Source: Methylovorus sp035565335 (GTDB lineage: Bacteria; Pseudomonadota; Gammaproteobacteria; Burkholderiales; Methylophilaceae). Taken from it: 9,952 nucleotides of DNA. The notes under the pieces are model-generated. The model saw nothing but the letters and a program-made list of their open reading frames with translations, was not told the origin of the DNA and did not search any database. This document shows, piece after piece, positions 1 to 7,432 of this stretch (within the stretch, counting starts at the first letter, position 1; each line of letters begins with the position of its first letter). The stretch lies in assembly GCA_035565335.1 (NCBI GenBank), contig DATMSO010000021.1, positions 1-9,952 of the forward strand. The letters are read 5' to 3'. Both the position numbers and the translations under genes were made by a program.

Positions 1-18
1 CAACTGAACTACCACTCC
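1..18 (-). tRNA. tRNA-Asp, 5' fragment cut by window edge
   Basis: Read on the minus strand, these 18 nt give GGAGTGG (5' acceptor strand), TA, then GTTC and AGTTG (start of the D arm). This is the typical 5' end of a proteobacterial tRNA-Asp(GUC). It begins 14 nt downstream of the tRNA-Val 3' CCA in the same orientation, and a Val(UAC)-Asp(GUC) pair is a common arrangement in proteobacteria. The anticodon and 3' half lie outside the window, so the amino-acid identity is inferred from the 5' end and the neighbour, not read directly. Confidence 0.75.
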
Positions 19-32
19 ATTCGTTAAGGATT

Positions 33-108
33 TGGTGGGTGCTGACGGGGTCGAACCGCCGACATTCGCCTTGTAAGGGCGACGCTCTACCAACTGAGCT
101 AAGCACCC
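33..108 (-). tRNA. tRNA-Val (anticodon UAC)
   Basis: On the minus strand a complete 76-nt cloverleaf can be folded by eye. The acceptor GGGTGCT pairs with AGCACCC, the D stem GCTC with GAGC, the anticodon stem TCGCC with GGCGA around loop CTTACAA, and the T stem GGCGG with CCGTC (one G-U pair) around loop TTCGACC. The anticodon TAC reads GUA valine codons. The discriminator is A and the 3' CCA is encoded in the DNA. It is the first gene of a short tRNA operon: the promoter lies just upstream and a partial tRNA-Asp follows after 14 nt, so a joint transcript processed by RNases is expected. Confidence 0.97.
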
Positions 109-128
109 GTTTCCTCACGAAGGCCCGC

Positions 129-157
129 ATATTACACAAGGACGGGCTATTTGCCAA
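129..157 (-). promoter_or_regulatory. sigma70 promoter of the tRNA-Val/tRNA-Asp operon
   Basis: On the minus strand a -35 box TTGGCA (152-157) is followed by exactly 17 nt and a -10 box TAATAT (129-134). The next bases, GCGGGCC (128 down to 122), form a GC-rich discriminator, which is the known hallmark of stable-RNA promoters under growth-rate and stringent (ppGpp/DksA) control. The predicted transcription start, near 122, leaves a leader of about 14 nt before mature tRNA-Val at 108. Box sequence and spacing are seen directly; stringent control is inferred from the discriminator. Confidence 0.8.
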
Positions 158-201
158 GCACAACATGCAAGGTTTAATGGAGGGGTTAGCTGCATTCGGC
201 T

Positions 202-1146
202 TTAGCTGGAAGAACCGCCCCGCAGGGTAGTGCGGGTTTGCACCAGATCACTGCTTTCAAATAACGCAGCAGTCCAGTCGATAAACGCGCGCACTTTGGA
301 TGAGAGATGGCGATTTTGCGGATAGAGCACATACAGGGGCAGGCTTTCCGATAAATGCGTACCCAGCACGACTTGCAACTCGCCGCTGGCAATATGCTCC
401 TGCACCATGAACGTGGCCGCCTGAAAAACGCCGAGGCCCGCTAAACATGCTGCCAGGCATGCATCGCCATCGTTGAACAGCATTTTGCGGTGGCTGGATA
501 CTTCGTAACGACGGCCTTCATCCTCGAAATCAAACTCGAACACCTTACCGGTCTTGGATGAAAAATAGTGGATGCCGGTATGCCGCTCCAGATCGCTGGG
601 CTGCATGGGAATACCATGTTTGCGCAGATATCCGGGCGTTGCGCAGGTGACGAAGCGCAATGATGCCACCCGCCTTGCTACCAGCGACTGATCAAGCGGA
701 TCACCTCCGCGTATCACGCAATCCACGCCTTCTTCAAGCAGATCGACCGGGCGGTCATTGCAGCCCATTTCGAGGATGATGTCGGGGTATTTTTCCGTGA
801 AATCCGACAGGGCCGGAATTAAAATACGGCGCCCGATGGAGCCCGGCACATCCACACGCAAGCGTCCGCTGGGACGCGATGTGGCCTGGCGCAGGGCGGC
901 CTCGGTTTCTTCAAGTTCATTCAAAAGCGTCACCGCGCGTTCGTAATAAGCCGCGCCGTCCGTCGTCACACTCACATGCCGCGTCGTGCGGTTCAGCAAT
1001 TTCACGCCCAATCGGTTTTCCAGCGCCTGCACCTGCGCAGAAATGGTGGTTTTGGGGAGATTCAGCGACAAGGCCGCCTTGGTAAAACTCGCCAGCTCTA
1101 CCACGCGGGTAAAGGCTTGCATCGCTTCAAACCTGTCCATGGCCAT
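202..1146 (-). CDS. LysR-type transcriptional regulator (CrgA-like subgroup), candidate regulator of the divergent efflux operon
   Basis: This 314-aa protein has the usual LysR length and architecture. An N-terminal winged helix-turn-helix spans about residues 5-64, with the recognition region around SFTKAALSLNLPKTTISAQV (20-39), followed by LGVKLLNRTTRHVSVTTDG, a typical wing for the family. A linker helix follows (65-90), then a periplasmic-binding-protein-like effector domain (about 93-300). The start at 1146 is preferred over the internal ATG at 1140 because AAGGAG lies 8 nt upstream of it. The gene is divergent from the SDR-efflux operon across 135 bp, the classic geometry for a LysR protein that controls its neighbour and itself. 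LysR proteins MexT, CeoR and BpeT regulate related pumps; this one resembles the CrgA-like group and need not be an orthologue. The effector is unknown. No convincing terminator was seen between its stop and the tRNA promoter. Confidence 0.93.
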   Translation of the reverse strand: MAMDRFEAMQAFTRVVELASFTKAALSLNLPKTTISAQVQALENRLGVKLLNRTTRHVSVTTDGAAYYERAVTLLNELEETEAALRQATSRPSGRLRVDVPGSIGRRILIPALSDFTEKYPDIILEMGCNDRPVDLLEEGVDCVIRGGDPLDQSLVARRVASLRFVTCATPGYLRKHGIPMQPSDLERHTGIHYFSSKTGKVFEFDFEDEGRRYEVSSHRKMLFNDGDACLAACLAGLGVFQAATFMVQEHIASGELQVVLGTHLSESLPLYVLYPQNRHLSSKVRAFIDWTAALFESSDLVQTRTTLRGGSSS

Positions 1147-1281
1147 GTGAATATCTCCTTATTGTCCTGTTTTATTGCACAGTGATTCTTATTTTAGCCT
1201 ATTTATCTTGATTTATGCTCACTATAAAGTGCGACTAACAACTTTTGCAGACTTCATTTTTAAACTTTAAGGAGCTTCATC
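1147..1281. promoter_or_regulatory. divergent promoter/operator region between lysR-type gene and SDR-efflux operon
   Basis: This 135-bp AT-rich stretch separates two divergent genes. On the plus strand a -10-like TATAAA (1223-1228) has no good -35 at 16-18 bp, which fits an activator-dependent promoter. It sits inside a small dyad, CACT-ATAA-AGTG (1220-1231). A second dyad, CAC-A-GTG (1178-1184), is centred about 44 bp upstream. ATTTAT occurs twice with a 10-bp period (1201-1206 and 1211-1216). AAGGAG at 1269-1274 is the SDR ribosome-binding site, 7 nt before the ATG. On the minus strand TAAAAT (1191-1196) could be a weak -10 for the regulator gene. The intergenic geometry is solid; assignment of individual boxes is tentative. 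Confidence 0.5.
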
Positions 1282-2037
1282 ATGGCGAACAAACTGATCA
1301 ACAAAGTGGCAGTGATTACAGGTGCATCCAAAGGCATAGGCGCAGGCATTGCCAAGCTTTATGCGGCAGAGGGTGCTGCGGTAGTGGTGAACTACTCCTC
1401 TAGCAAAACCGGGGCCGACCAAGTGGTGGCGGACATCACCGCTGCAGGTGGCAAAGCCATTGCCGTGCAGGCCGATGTCGCCAAGCAGGCCGACATCCAA
1501 CGCCTGTTTGCGGAAACCGTTAAGGCCTTCGGTAAGGTAGATATTCTGGTCAACAACGCAGGCGTTTACGAATTCTCCCCGCTCGAAGCCATCACCGAAG
1601 AGCATTTCCACAAGCAGTTCAACTTGAACGTGCTGGGCCTTATCCTGACCACGCAGGAAGCGGTGAAGCACTTCAGCGAAGCGGGCGGCAGCATCATCAA
1701 CATCAGCTCCGTAGTCTCCAGCACCTTTGCCCCGGCACAAGGCACGGTCTACAGCGCCACCAAAGGCGCCGTGGATGCGGTGACACGTTCGCTTTCCAAG
1801 GAATTGGGCCCCCGCAAGATTCGCGTTAATGCCATCAACCCAGGCATGGTCGAAACCGAAGGCCTGCATAGCGTCGGCTTTGCCGAAGGCGAATTCCGCA
1901 GCCACATCGAAAGCCAGACACCGCTGGGCCGTATTGGGCAGGTACAGGATATTGCCCCGGCTGCGCTGTTCCTGGCATCCGATGATGCTGCATGGATCAC
2001 CGGTGAGCCGATGTTCATCTCCGGCGGCCTGCGTTAA
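1282..2037 (+). CDS. short-chain dehydrogenase/reductase (classical SDR, FabG/glucose-dehydrogenase-like)
   Basis: This 251-aa protein has the standard length of a classical SDR with a Rossmann fold. The visible motifs are the cofactor glycine motif TGASKGIG (13-20), the NNAG motif (91-94), the catalytic serine in NISS (S143), YSATK with Y157 and K161, and a C-terminal ITGEPMFISGG segment typical of the family. The catalytic set is intact, so an NAD(P)H-dependent oxidoreductase is expected. The stretch NYSSS after the second strand, without an acidic residue, suggests NADP(H) preference; this is an inference. It is cytoplasmic, with no signal peptide. It heads the operon, 42 bp before the hydrolase-fold gene, under the divergent LysR regulator. 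The substrate is unknown. By analogy with MexS, the unrelated oxidoreductase linked to MexEF-OprN, it could remove a reactive carbonyl or quinone that induces the pump. Confidence 0.93.
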   Translation: MANKLINKVAVITGASKGIGAGIAKLYAAEGAAVVVNYSSSKTGADQVVADITAAGGKAIAVQADVAKQADIQRLFAETVKAFGKVDILVNNAGVYEFSPLEAITEEHFHKQFNLNVLGLILTTQEAVKHFSEAGGSIINISSVVSSTFAPAQGTVYSATKGAVDAVTRSLSKELGPRKIRVNAINPGMVETEGLHSVGFAEGEFRSHIESQTPLGRIGQVQDIAPAALFLASDDAAWITGEPMFISGGLR

Positions 2038-2079
2038 GCCCATAGGCAGCCAATTGTTAATTTCAGGAACCGCTATTAC

Positions 2080-2886
2080 ATGAAACCCGCACCCGATCAT
2101 CAACCCAGCCAGCCATGGAGCACCAGCTTCATTTCGGCGCATACCGACCGTCTGGTCGGCATCCAGGTCTTTGGCCAGGGCAAACCTGCGCAGGCCAAAC
2201 CGGTGATCGTGTACTTTCATGGCGGCTTGTTCAATTGCGGCACAGTGGAAGACGCTTCCGGGCTGGCACGCATGCTCGCCCATGACTTTGTGGTGGCGTG
2301 TGTGGATTATCCGCTGGCTCCGCAATTGCATTTTCCTGACACGGTAGAAGTAGCGTTTGAAGCCACGCAATGGCTCCATAAACAAGCAAAAAAACTAGGC
2401 GCTGACCCCAAGCAACTGTTTGTCGCCGGCGACCAAGCCGGCGGCAACCTCGCCGCGGTAGTCGCCATGATGGCGCGTGACCGTGGACTGGGCCGCGGCA
2501 GCAGGCTCAAAGGGCAAGTGCTGATCAACGCCATGCTGGACCCTGGTCAATCCACGCTATCGATGCGTGCCGCTGAAGACTGCCCCTGCCGCAAGGCCTG
2601 GGCAGACTACCTGCCGGTGGCGAGCGACGCCCTGCACCCCTATGCCGCCCCCTTGCATTCCAAGCGGCTGGCTGAGCTGGCGCCCGCGCTGATTCTCACT
2701 GCGGATAACGACCCGCTGCGCGATGAAGCGGAGCTGTATGCCTCGCGCCTGATTGCCGCCGGCGTTTCGGTCAAGGTGCGCCGTTTGTCGTGCAACAAGG
2801 ATAAAGACAGCCTGGCGAGTCCGCGTTGCGAAGGTTTTCACGAAGTCACGCAACTGTTCAGTCAATTTATTACCGAGCTGGCCTGA
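2080..2886 (+). CDS. alpha/beta hydrolase-fold protein of the HSL/esterase family, LlpE-like, nucleophile Ser replaced by Gln
   Basis: This 268-aa protein follows the hormone-sensitive-lipase-type plan. The oxyanion-hole motif is FHGG (46-49), and DYPLAPQLHFP (76-86) is the usual DYxLAPExxFP element. The nucleophile elbow reads GDQAGG (117-122). The acid region is DNDPLRDE (209-216, probable D211), and a probable histidine lies in EGFHE (H254). The elbow normally reads GDSAGG; here Q119 (codon CAA, 2434-2436) replaces the catalytic serine. Ordinary esterase activity is therefore doubtful, although fold and remaining triad candidates persist and the frame is open. It is short for the family, mainly at the N-terminus, and carries a CPC pair (168-170). 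No signal peptide is seen, so it is likely cytoplasmic. The start has AGGAA 10 nt upstream. Its position just before the adaptor gene matches llpE, a lipase-like gene in Burkholderia ceo/bpe efflux operons. Its biochemical role is unknown. Confidence 0.88.
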   Translation: MKPAPDHQPSQPWSTSFISAHTDRLVGIQVFGQGKPAQAKPVIVYFHGGLFNCGTVEDASGLARMLAHDFVVACVDYPLAPQLHFPDTVEVAFEATQWLHKQAKKLGADPKQLFVAGDQAGGNLAAVVAMMARDRGLGRGSRLKGQVLINAMLDPGQSTLSMRAAEDCPCRKAWADYLPVASDALHPYAAPLHSKRLAELAPALILTADNDPLRDEAELYASRLIAAGVSVKVRRLSCNKDKDSLASPRCEGFHEVTQLFSQFITELA

Positions 2887-2940
2887 ACGCGGCTTCACGC
2901 ACTGCGCCACGCATTATTCAAGCATCCAATATTTTCAAAA

Positions 2941-2948
2941 AAAGGGAG
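2941..2948 (+). promoter_or_regulatory. ribosome-binding site that fixes the adaptor gene start
   Basis: AAAGGGAG ends 6 nt before the ATG at 2955. This selects the start at 2955 over an in-frame upstream ATG at 2826, which lies inside the hydrolase gene and would put about 43 unrelated residues ahead of the export signal. Confidence 0.85.
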
Positions 2949-2954
2949 TTACAC

Positions 2955-4187
2955 ATGAATGCAGCATCCCCCCGCTTTAACCGCAAATTGATATGGCTGG
3001 CCCTCGGCCTGGCACTCATCGGCACCGCCGGCGTGCTTTCGCATACCAGCCAGGCCGCACGCCCTGCCGCCACGGCCGCTGCCCCGGCGCCGGTCACCGT
3101 CGCCACGGTCATTGAAAAATCCGTCATCGAATGGGATGAGTTCTCCGGCCGCGTCGAAGCCGTGGAATATGTAGAAATACGTCCGCGCGTCAGCGGCACC
3201 ATTGATGTGATTCATTTCCGCGATGGGCAACTGGTGAAAAAGGGTGACCTGCTGTTCACCATCGATCCACGCCCATTCCAGGCTGAGCTCGCTCGTACCG
3301 AAGCCGAAAAAGCCAGTGCCGAAGCGGCGCTGGAACTGGCACGCACCGAGCAGGAGCGCACACGCCGCCTGATCGAAGATCGCGCGGTCGCCCAGCGCGA
3401 ACTGGATGAGCGCAACAATACTTATCTGGTGGCCGATGCACGTCTGAAAGCGGCCGAAGCGGCTGTCATGACCGCCCGCCTCAATCTGCAATACACCGCC
3501 ATCACCGCCCCGGTGAGTGGTCGTGTATCGCATGCCGAAATCACTGTCGGCAATCTGGTAGGCCCGGCCAACGCCACAGCGCTGACCACGCTGGTATCGG
3601 TATCGCCCATGTATGTGAATTTTGAAGTGGACGAACAAACCTATGGCCGCTATCTGGCGCATGGCGCTGGCAACAACGCCCATAGCGAGCGCATTCCTGT
3701 CGCAATTGGCCTCGCCAGCGAAACCGGCTACCCGCATCAGGGCCAGATTCGCGCCTTTGATAACCGCCTGGATACCGCTTCCGGCACCATCCGCGTGCGT
3801 GCCGTGCTGGACAACCAGGATGGCGCCCTCACGCCCGGCATGTATGCCCGGGTGCGCACCGGCGGTGGTGGCGAGAAGCCCGCGCTGCTGATTGATGACA
3901 AGGCGATAGGCACCGATCAGGACAAGAAATTTGTCATGGTGGTGGATGCCGACAACAAGGCGCTCTATCGCCCGATCAAGATCGGCCCCATGGTGGAAGG
4001 CATGCGCATCGTGCGCGAAGGCTTGAGTGCCGGTGAACACATCATCGTCAATGGCTTGCAGCGTGTACGGCCTAACGATGTCGTCGCCCCCACACCGGTG
4101 GCCGAGTCGCCCGCAGCCCCCACGGCGAAGTCCGCCAGCCTCGCACCGGCGCCCACCAGCACCGCTGCCAAGAAAATCCGCATCTGA
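2955..4187 (+). CDS. mexE: RND efflux periplasmic adaptor (membrane fusion protein), MexE/CeoA-like
   Basis: This 410-aa periplasmic adaptor links the inner-membrane RND pump to the outer-membrane channel. Residues 8-34 form a basic-then-hydrophobic signal segment ending in SQA, with no lipobox cysteine, so it is a cleaved or anchored signal rather than a lipoprotein. The first lipoyl half-motif surrounds VEIRPRVSGTIDVIHFRDGQ (73-92). An Ala/Glu/Arg-rich alpha-hairpin follows (about 105-178), then the second lipoyl half with TAITAPVSGRV (181-191). The beta-barrel (about 215-300, including ALTPGMYARV) and the membrane-proximal domain (about 305-376, including EGLSAGEHIIVNGLQRVRPND) come next. 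The tail after 378 is Ala/Pro/Ser-rich and low in complexity. Length and order match the family. It is third in the operon, with 68 bp before it and 35 bp to the pump gene. Confidence 0.96.
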   Translation: MNAASPRFNRKLIWLALGLALIGTAGVLSHTSQAARPAATAAAPAPVTVATVIEKSVIEWDEFSGRVEAVEYVEIRPRVSGTIDVIHFRDGQLVKKGDLLFTIDPRPFQAELARTEAEKASAEAALELARTEQERTRRLIEDRAVAQRELDERNNTYLVADARLKAAEAAVMTARLNLQYTAITAPVSGRVSHAEITVGNLVGPANATALTTLVSVSPMYVNFEVDEQTYGRYLAHGAGNNAHSERIPVAIGLASETGYPHQGQIRAFDNRLDTASGTIRVRAVLDNQDGALTPGMYARVRTGGGGEKPALLIDDKAIGTDQDKKFVMVVDADNKALYRPIKIGPMVEGMRIVREGLSAGEHIIVNGLQRVRPNDVVAPTPVAESPAAPTAKSASLAPAPTSTAAKKIRI

Positions 4188-4208
4188 GCCAGCGCGACTG
4201 ACCAGCAC

Positions 4209-4214
4209 AGGGAG
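4209..4214 (+). promoter_or_regulatory. ribosome-binding site for the GTG-started RND pump gene
   Basis: AGGGAG lies 8 nt upstream of GTG at 4223. The protein that follows begins NISRFFVDRPIFAGVLSV, the expected N-terminus of MexF-type pumps, and no in-frame ATG gives a better start, so the GTG start is well supported. Confidence 0.85.
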
Positions 4215-4222
4215 AATGTAAC

Positions 4223-7200
4223 GTGAATATATCCAGATTTTTCGTGGACAGGCCGATCTTTGCCGGCGTGCTGTCCGTTCTTATTTTTATCGGCGGCTTG
4301 ATCTCCATGTTCAACCTGCCGATTTCGGAATACCCCGAAGTCGTGCCGCCATCCGTCATCGTCAAGGCGCAGTTTCCCGGCGCCAACCCGCAGACCATTG
4401 CGGAAACCGTGGCAGCGCCGATTGAGGAGCAGATCAACGGCGTCGAGGGCATGCTATACATGGCCTCGCAAGCCACCTCCGATGGCCTGATGACGCTGAC
4501 CATCACCTTCAAGCTCGGCACCTCGCCCGATCTCGCTCAGCAACTAGTACAAAACCGCGTGAATCAGGCCTTGCCGCGCTTGCCGGAAGAAGTGCAGCGG
4601 CTAGGTGTGACCACAGTCAAAAGCTCGCCTGACCTCACCATGGTAGTGCATTTGCTGTCGCCCAATGGCCGCTACGACATGACCTACCTGCGCAACTACG
4701 CCCTGCTGAATGTGAAAGACCGGTTGGCGCGGATTGAAGGCGTGGGCCAGGTGCAACTGTTTGGCGCTGGCGATTACTCCATGCGCATCTGGCTGGATCC
4801 GCGCAAGGTAGCCGAGCGCAAGCTCACCGCCAATGATGTGGTCACTGCTATTCGTCAACAGAACGTGGACGTGGCTGCCGGTGTCATCGGCGCGTCGCCA
4901 TCTCTGCCCGGCACCGATTACCAGATTTCGGTGAATGCCCGCGGCCGTCTCAATACCGAAGAAGAGTTTGAGAATATCGTCATCCGCACCTCGCCCGATG
5001 GCGTGGTGACACGCCTGAGCGATGTCGCCCGTGTCGAGCTGGGTGCCAGCGAATATGCGTTGCGCTCGCTGCTGGATAACAAATCCGCCGTCGCCATTCC
5101 TATCTTCCAGGCGCCGGGTTCCAATGCCCTGCAGATTTCGGAAAACGTGCGCAAGACCATGGCCGAGTTGCAACAGGACATGCCCGAAGGTCTGGAATAC
5201 CACATCGTGTATGACCCGACGCAGTTCGTCCGTGCCTCCATCCATGCCGTGACGGAAACCCTGCTGATTGCCGTGGGCCTGGTGGTGCTGGTCGTGATTA
5301 TCTTCCTGCAAACCTGGCGCGCTTCCATCATCCCGCTGCTGGCGGTGCCGGTGTCGGTGATTGGTACCTTTGCCGTGATGATGGGTCTGGGCTTTTCCAT
5401 CAATACGCTCAGCCTGTTCGGCCTGGTGCTGGCGATTGGTATCGTGGTGGATGATGCCATCGTGGTGGTAGAAAACGTGGAGCGCAATATCGAGCGCGGC
5501 CTCTCGGCCAAGGAAGCCACGTATCGTGCCATGCGCGAAGTATCCGGCCCGATTGTCGCCATCGCGCTGACCTTGTCGGCAGTGTTTGTGCCCTTGGCGT
5601 TCGTCAGCGGTTTGACCGGCCAGTTCTTCAAGCAGTTTGCGCTGACCATCGCCATCTCTACCGTGATTTCGGCCTTCAACTCACTGACGCTGTCGCCCGC
5701 GCTGGCTTCGCTGTTGCTGAAGCGCCATGACGAAAAGAAAGACGCCTTCCAGCGCACGATTGACCGCCTGTTCGGCTGGTTCTTTGTGCGATTCAATCGC
5801 GTGTTTCATCGTGGCTCGGAAAAATACGGCAATGGCGTCACCGGCGTACTGCGCCACAAGAGCGTCATGCTGGTGCTGTATGCCGCGCTGATAGGCTCCA
5901 CCATGCTGCTGATACACCTAGTGCCCACCGGCTTTATCCCGGCACAGGACAAGCAATATCTGGTGAGCTTTGCCCAATTGCCCGATGCCGCTTCGCTGGA
6001 TCGCACAGAAGATGTTATCCGCCAGATGAGCGAGATCGCGCTCAAGCATCCCGGCGTGGAATCGGCCGTGGCCTTCCCCGGCTTGTCGATCAATGGTTTC
6101 ACCAACAGCCCCAACTCCGGCATTGTATTTGCCACACTGAAACCGTTTGACGAACGCAAGGGCGCGGACCAATCCGGCTTTGCCATTGCCCAGCAGCTGA
6201 ACCAGCAATATGCCAGCATTCAGGGCGCGTTTATTGCTGTGTTCCCGCCACCACCGGTGCAAGGCCTTGGCACCATAGGGGGCTTCAAGTTCCAGATTCA
6301 GGACCGTGGTGCGCTGGGTAATGTGGCGCTCAACGATGCCTTGCAAGCCTTTATGGAAAAAGCTCGCAAGGCACCTGAGCTGGCCGGCATGTTCTCCAGC
6401 TTCCAGATCAATGTGCCACAACTGTATGCCGATGTGGACCGCACGCATGCGCAGCAGTTGGGTGTGTCGATTCCGGAAGTGTTCGACACCCTGCAGATCT
6501 ACCTGGGCTCGCTGTATGTGAATGACTTCAACAAGTTTGGCCGTACTTATCAAGTGCGTGTACAAGCCGATGCGCCATTCCGTGCTCATGCCGAAGATAT
6601 TGGCCTGCTGAAAACCCGCAATGCGCAGGGCGATATGGTGCCTCTGGCCTCGGTGCTGAAGATGACGCAAAGCTACGGCCCCGACCGCGCCATGCGTTAC
6701 AACGGCTTCCCGGCGGCGGATGTGAATGGTGGCGCTGCACCCGGCTACAGCACGGGCGAAGCCCAGGCCGCCGTGGAGCGTATTGCCGCAGAAACTCTGC
6801 CACGCGGCATCGGCTTTGAGTGGACGGAACTGACCTATCAGGAAAAGATTGCCGGCAACACGCTGTTCGTGATTCTGCCGCTGTCCATCCTGCTGGTGTT
6901 CCTGGTGCTGTCTGCCCAGTATGAAAGCCTAACCCTGCCGCTGGCGGTGCTGCTGATCGTGCCTATGGGCTTGCTGTCTGCCATCTTTGGTGTGTGGCTG
7001 ACCAATGGCGATAACAATATCTTTACCCAGGTGAGCCTGGTGGTGCTGGTCGGCCTTGCGTGCAAGAACGCCATTCTGATCGTGGAGTTTGCCCGCGAAC
7101 TGGAGCTGGAAGGCCGCAAGATTTACGCCGCCGCCATTGAAGCCGCCCGCCTGCGCTTGCGCCCCATCCTCATGACCTCCATTGCCTTTATTGCAGGCGT

Positions 7201-7432
7201 GGTGCCACTGGTGGTATCCACCGGCGCTGGCTCGGAAATGCGCCATGCCATGGGCATAGCCGTGTTTGCCGGGATGATAGGCGTGACCCTGTTCGGGCTC
7301 TTCCTCACCCCCGTGTTCTATGTGCTGATCCGCACCATGGTGACCAAGTGCCAGGACATCGGCCATGCCCACCACACCAGCACCCCGGCCATAGAACCAG
7401 CACCTGCATTTGAGAAAGGAACACAAGAATGA
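4223..7432 (+). CDS. mexF: RND multidrug efflux pump, inner-membrane subunit, MexF/CeoB/BpeF-like (HAE1 family)
   Basis: This 1069-aa proton/drug antiporter has the usual HAE1 length. It opens with the family N-terminus (FFVDRPIFAGVLSV, about 5-18) and a first membrane helix. The first porter domain follows (QFPGANPQTIAETVAAPIEE, EEQINGVEGMLYM). TM helices 2-6 lie around residues 340-500 and include IVVDDAIVVVENVER with the proton-relay pair D410 and D411. A second porter domain follows (about 565-870), and the last TM helices (about 875-1045) carry LACKNAILIVEFA with K948 and the RLRP motif with R978, matching the AcrB relay residues K940 and R971. All relay residues are present, so the pump should be active. 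The sequence closely matches what I know of Pseudomonas MexF and Burkholderia BpeF/CeoB, which export chloramphenicol, fluoroquinolones and trimethoprim; actual substrates here are inferred. Start is GTG. The stop overlaps the next gene's ATG by 4 nt, implying translational coupling. Confidence 0.98.
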   Translation: MNISRFFVDRPIFAGVLSVLIFIGGLISMFNLPISEYPEVVPPSVIVKAQFPGANPQTIAETVAAPIEEQINGVEGMLYMASQATSDGLMTLTITFKLGTSPDLAQQLVQNRVNQALPRLPEEVQRLGVTTVKSSPDLTMVVHLLSPNGRYDMTYLRNYALLNVKDRLARIEGVGQVQLFGAGDYSMRIWLDPRKVAERKLTANDVVTAIRQQNVDVAAGVIGASPSLPGTDYQISVNARGRLNTEEEFENIVIRTSPDGVVTRLSDVARVELGASEYALRSLLDNKSAVAIPIFQAPGSNALQISENVRKTMAELQQDMPEGLEYHIVYDPTQFVRASIHAVTETLLIAVGLVVLVVIIFLQTWRASIIPLLAVPVSVIGTFAVMMGLGFSINTLSLFGLVLAIGIVVDDAIVVVENVERNIERGLSAKEATYRAMREVSGPIVAIALTLSAVFVPLAFVSGLTGQFFKQFALTIAISTVISAFNSLTLSPALASLLLKRHDEKKDAFQRTIDRLFGWFFVRFNRVFHRGSEKYGNGVTGVLRHKSVMLVLYAALIGSTMLLIHLVPTGFIPAQDKQYLVSFAQLPDAASLDRTEDVIRQMSEIALKHPGVESAVAFPGLSINGFTNSPNSGIVFATLKPFDERKGADQSGFAIAQQLNQQYASIQGAFIAVFPPPPVQGLGTIGGFKFQIQDRGALGNVALNDALQAFMEKARKAPELAGMFSSFQINVPQLYADVDRTHAQQLGVSIPEVFDTLQIYLGSLYVNDFNKFGRTYQVRVQADAPFRAHAEDIGLLKTRNAQGDMVPLASVLKMTQSYGPDRAMRYNGFPAADVNGGAAPGYSTGEAQAAVERIAAETLPRGIGFEWTELTYQEKIAGNTLFVILPLSILLVFLVLSAQYESLTLPLAVLLIVPMGLLSAIFGVWLTNGDNNIFTQVSLVVLVGLACKNAILIVEFARELELEGRKIYAAAIEAARLRLRPILMTSIAFIAGVVPLVVSTGAGSEMRHAMGIAVFAGMIGVTLFGLFLTPVFYVLIRTMVTKCQDIGHAHHTSTPAIEPAPAFEKGTQE

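Noticed and set aside
39..230. Small plus-strand open frame of 63 codons over the tRNA-Val gene
   Set aside because: It runs antisense through a structurally verified tRNA and its promoter, and has no family resemblance.
219..236. Hairpin CCCGCA-N6-TGCGGG at the 3' end of the LysR-type gene, considered as a terminator
   Set aside because: It lies inside the coding sequence before the stop and is not followed by a T-run on the minus strand, so the 6-bp stem is probably incidental.
1267..2385. Long minus-strand open frame (372 codons) opposite the SDR and the start of the hydrolase gene
   Set aside because: Its translation is rich in His, Gly, Cys and Phe with no recognisable domain. It lies opposite genes with clear family motifs, as expected of a codon-bias shadow.
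2826..2954. Upstream extension of the adaptor protein to the ATG at 2826
   Set aside because: It overlaps the hydrolase coding sequence, and its residues look like an out-of-frame reading. The ATG at 2955 has a strong ribosome-binding site and directly starts a signal sequence.
2949..4208. Long minus-strand open frame (419 codons) covering the whole adaptor gene
   Set aside because: It is a shadow of the well-supported membrane fusion protein. The composition is Gly/His/Arg-rich, no motif is seen, and no plausible ribosome-binding site or context supports it.
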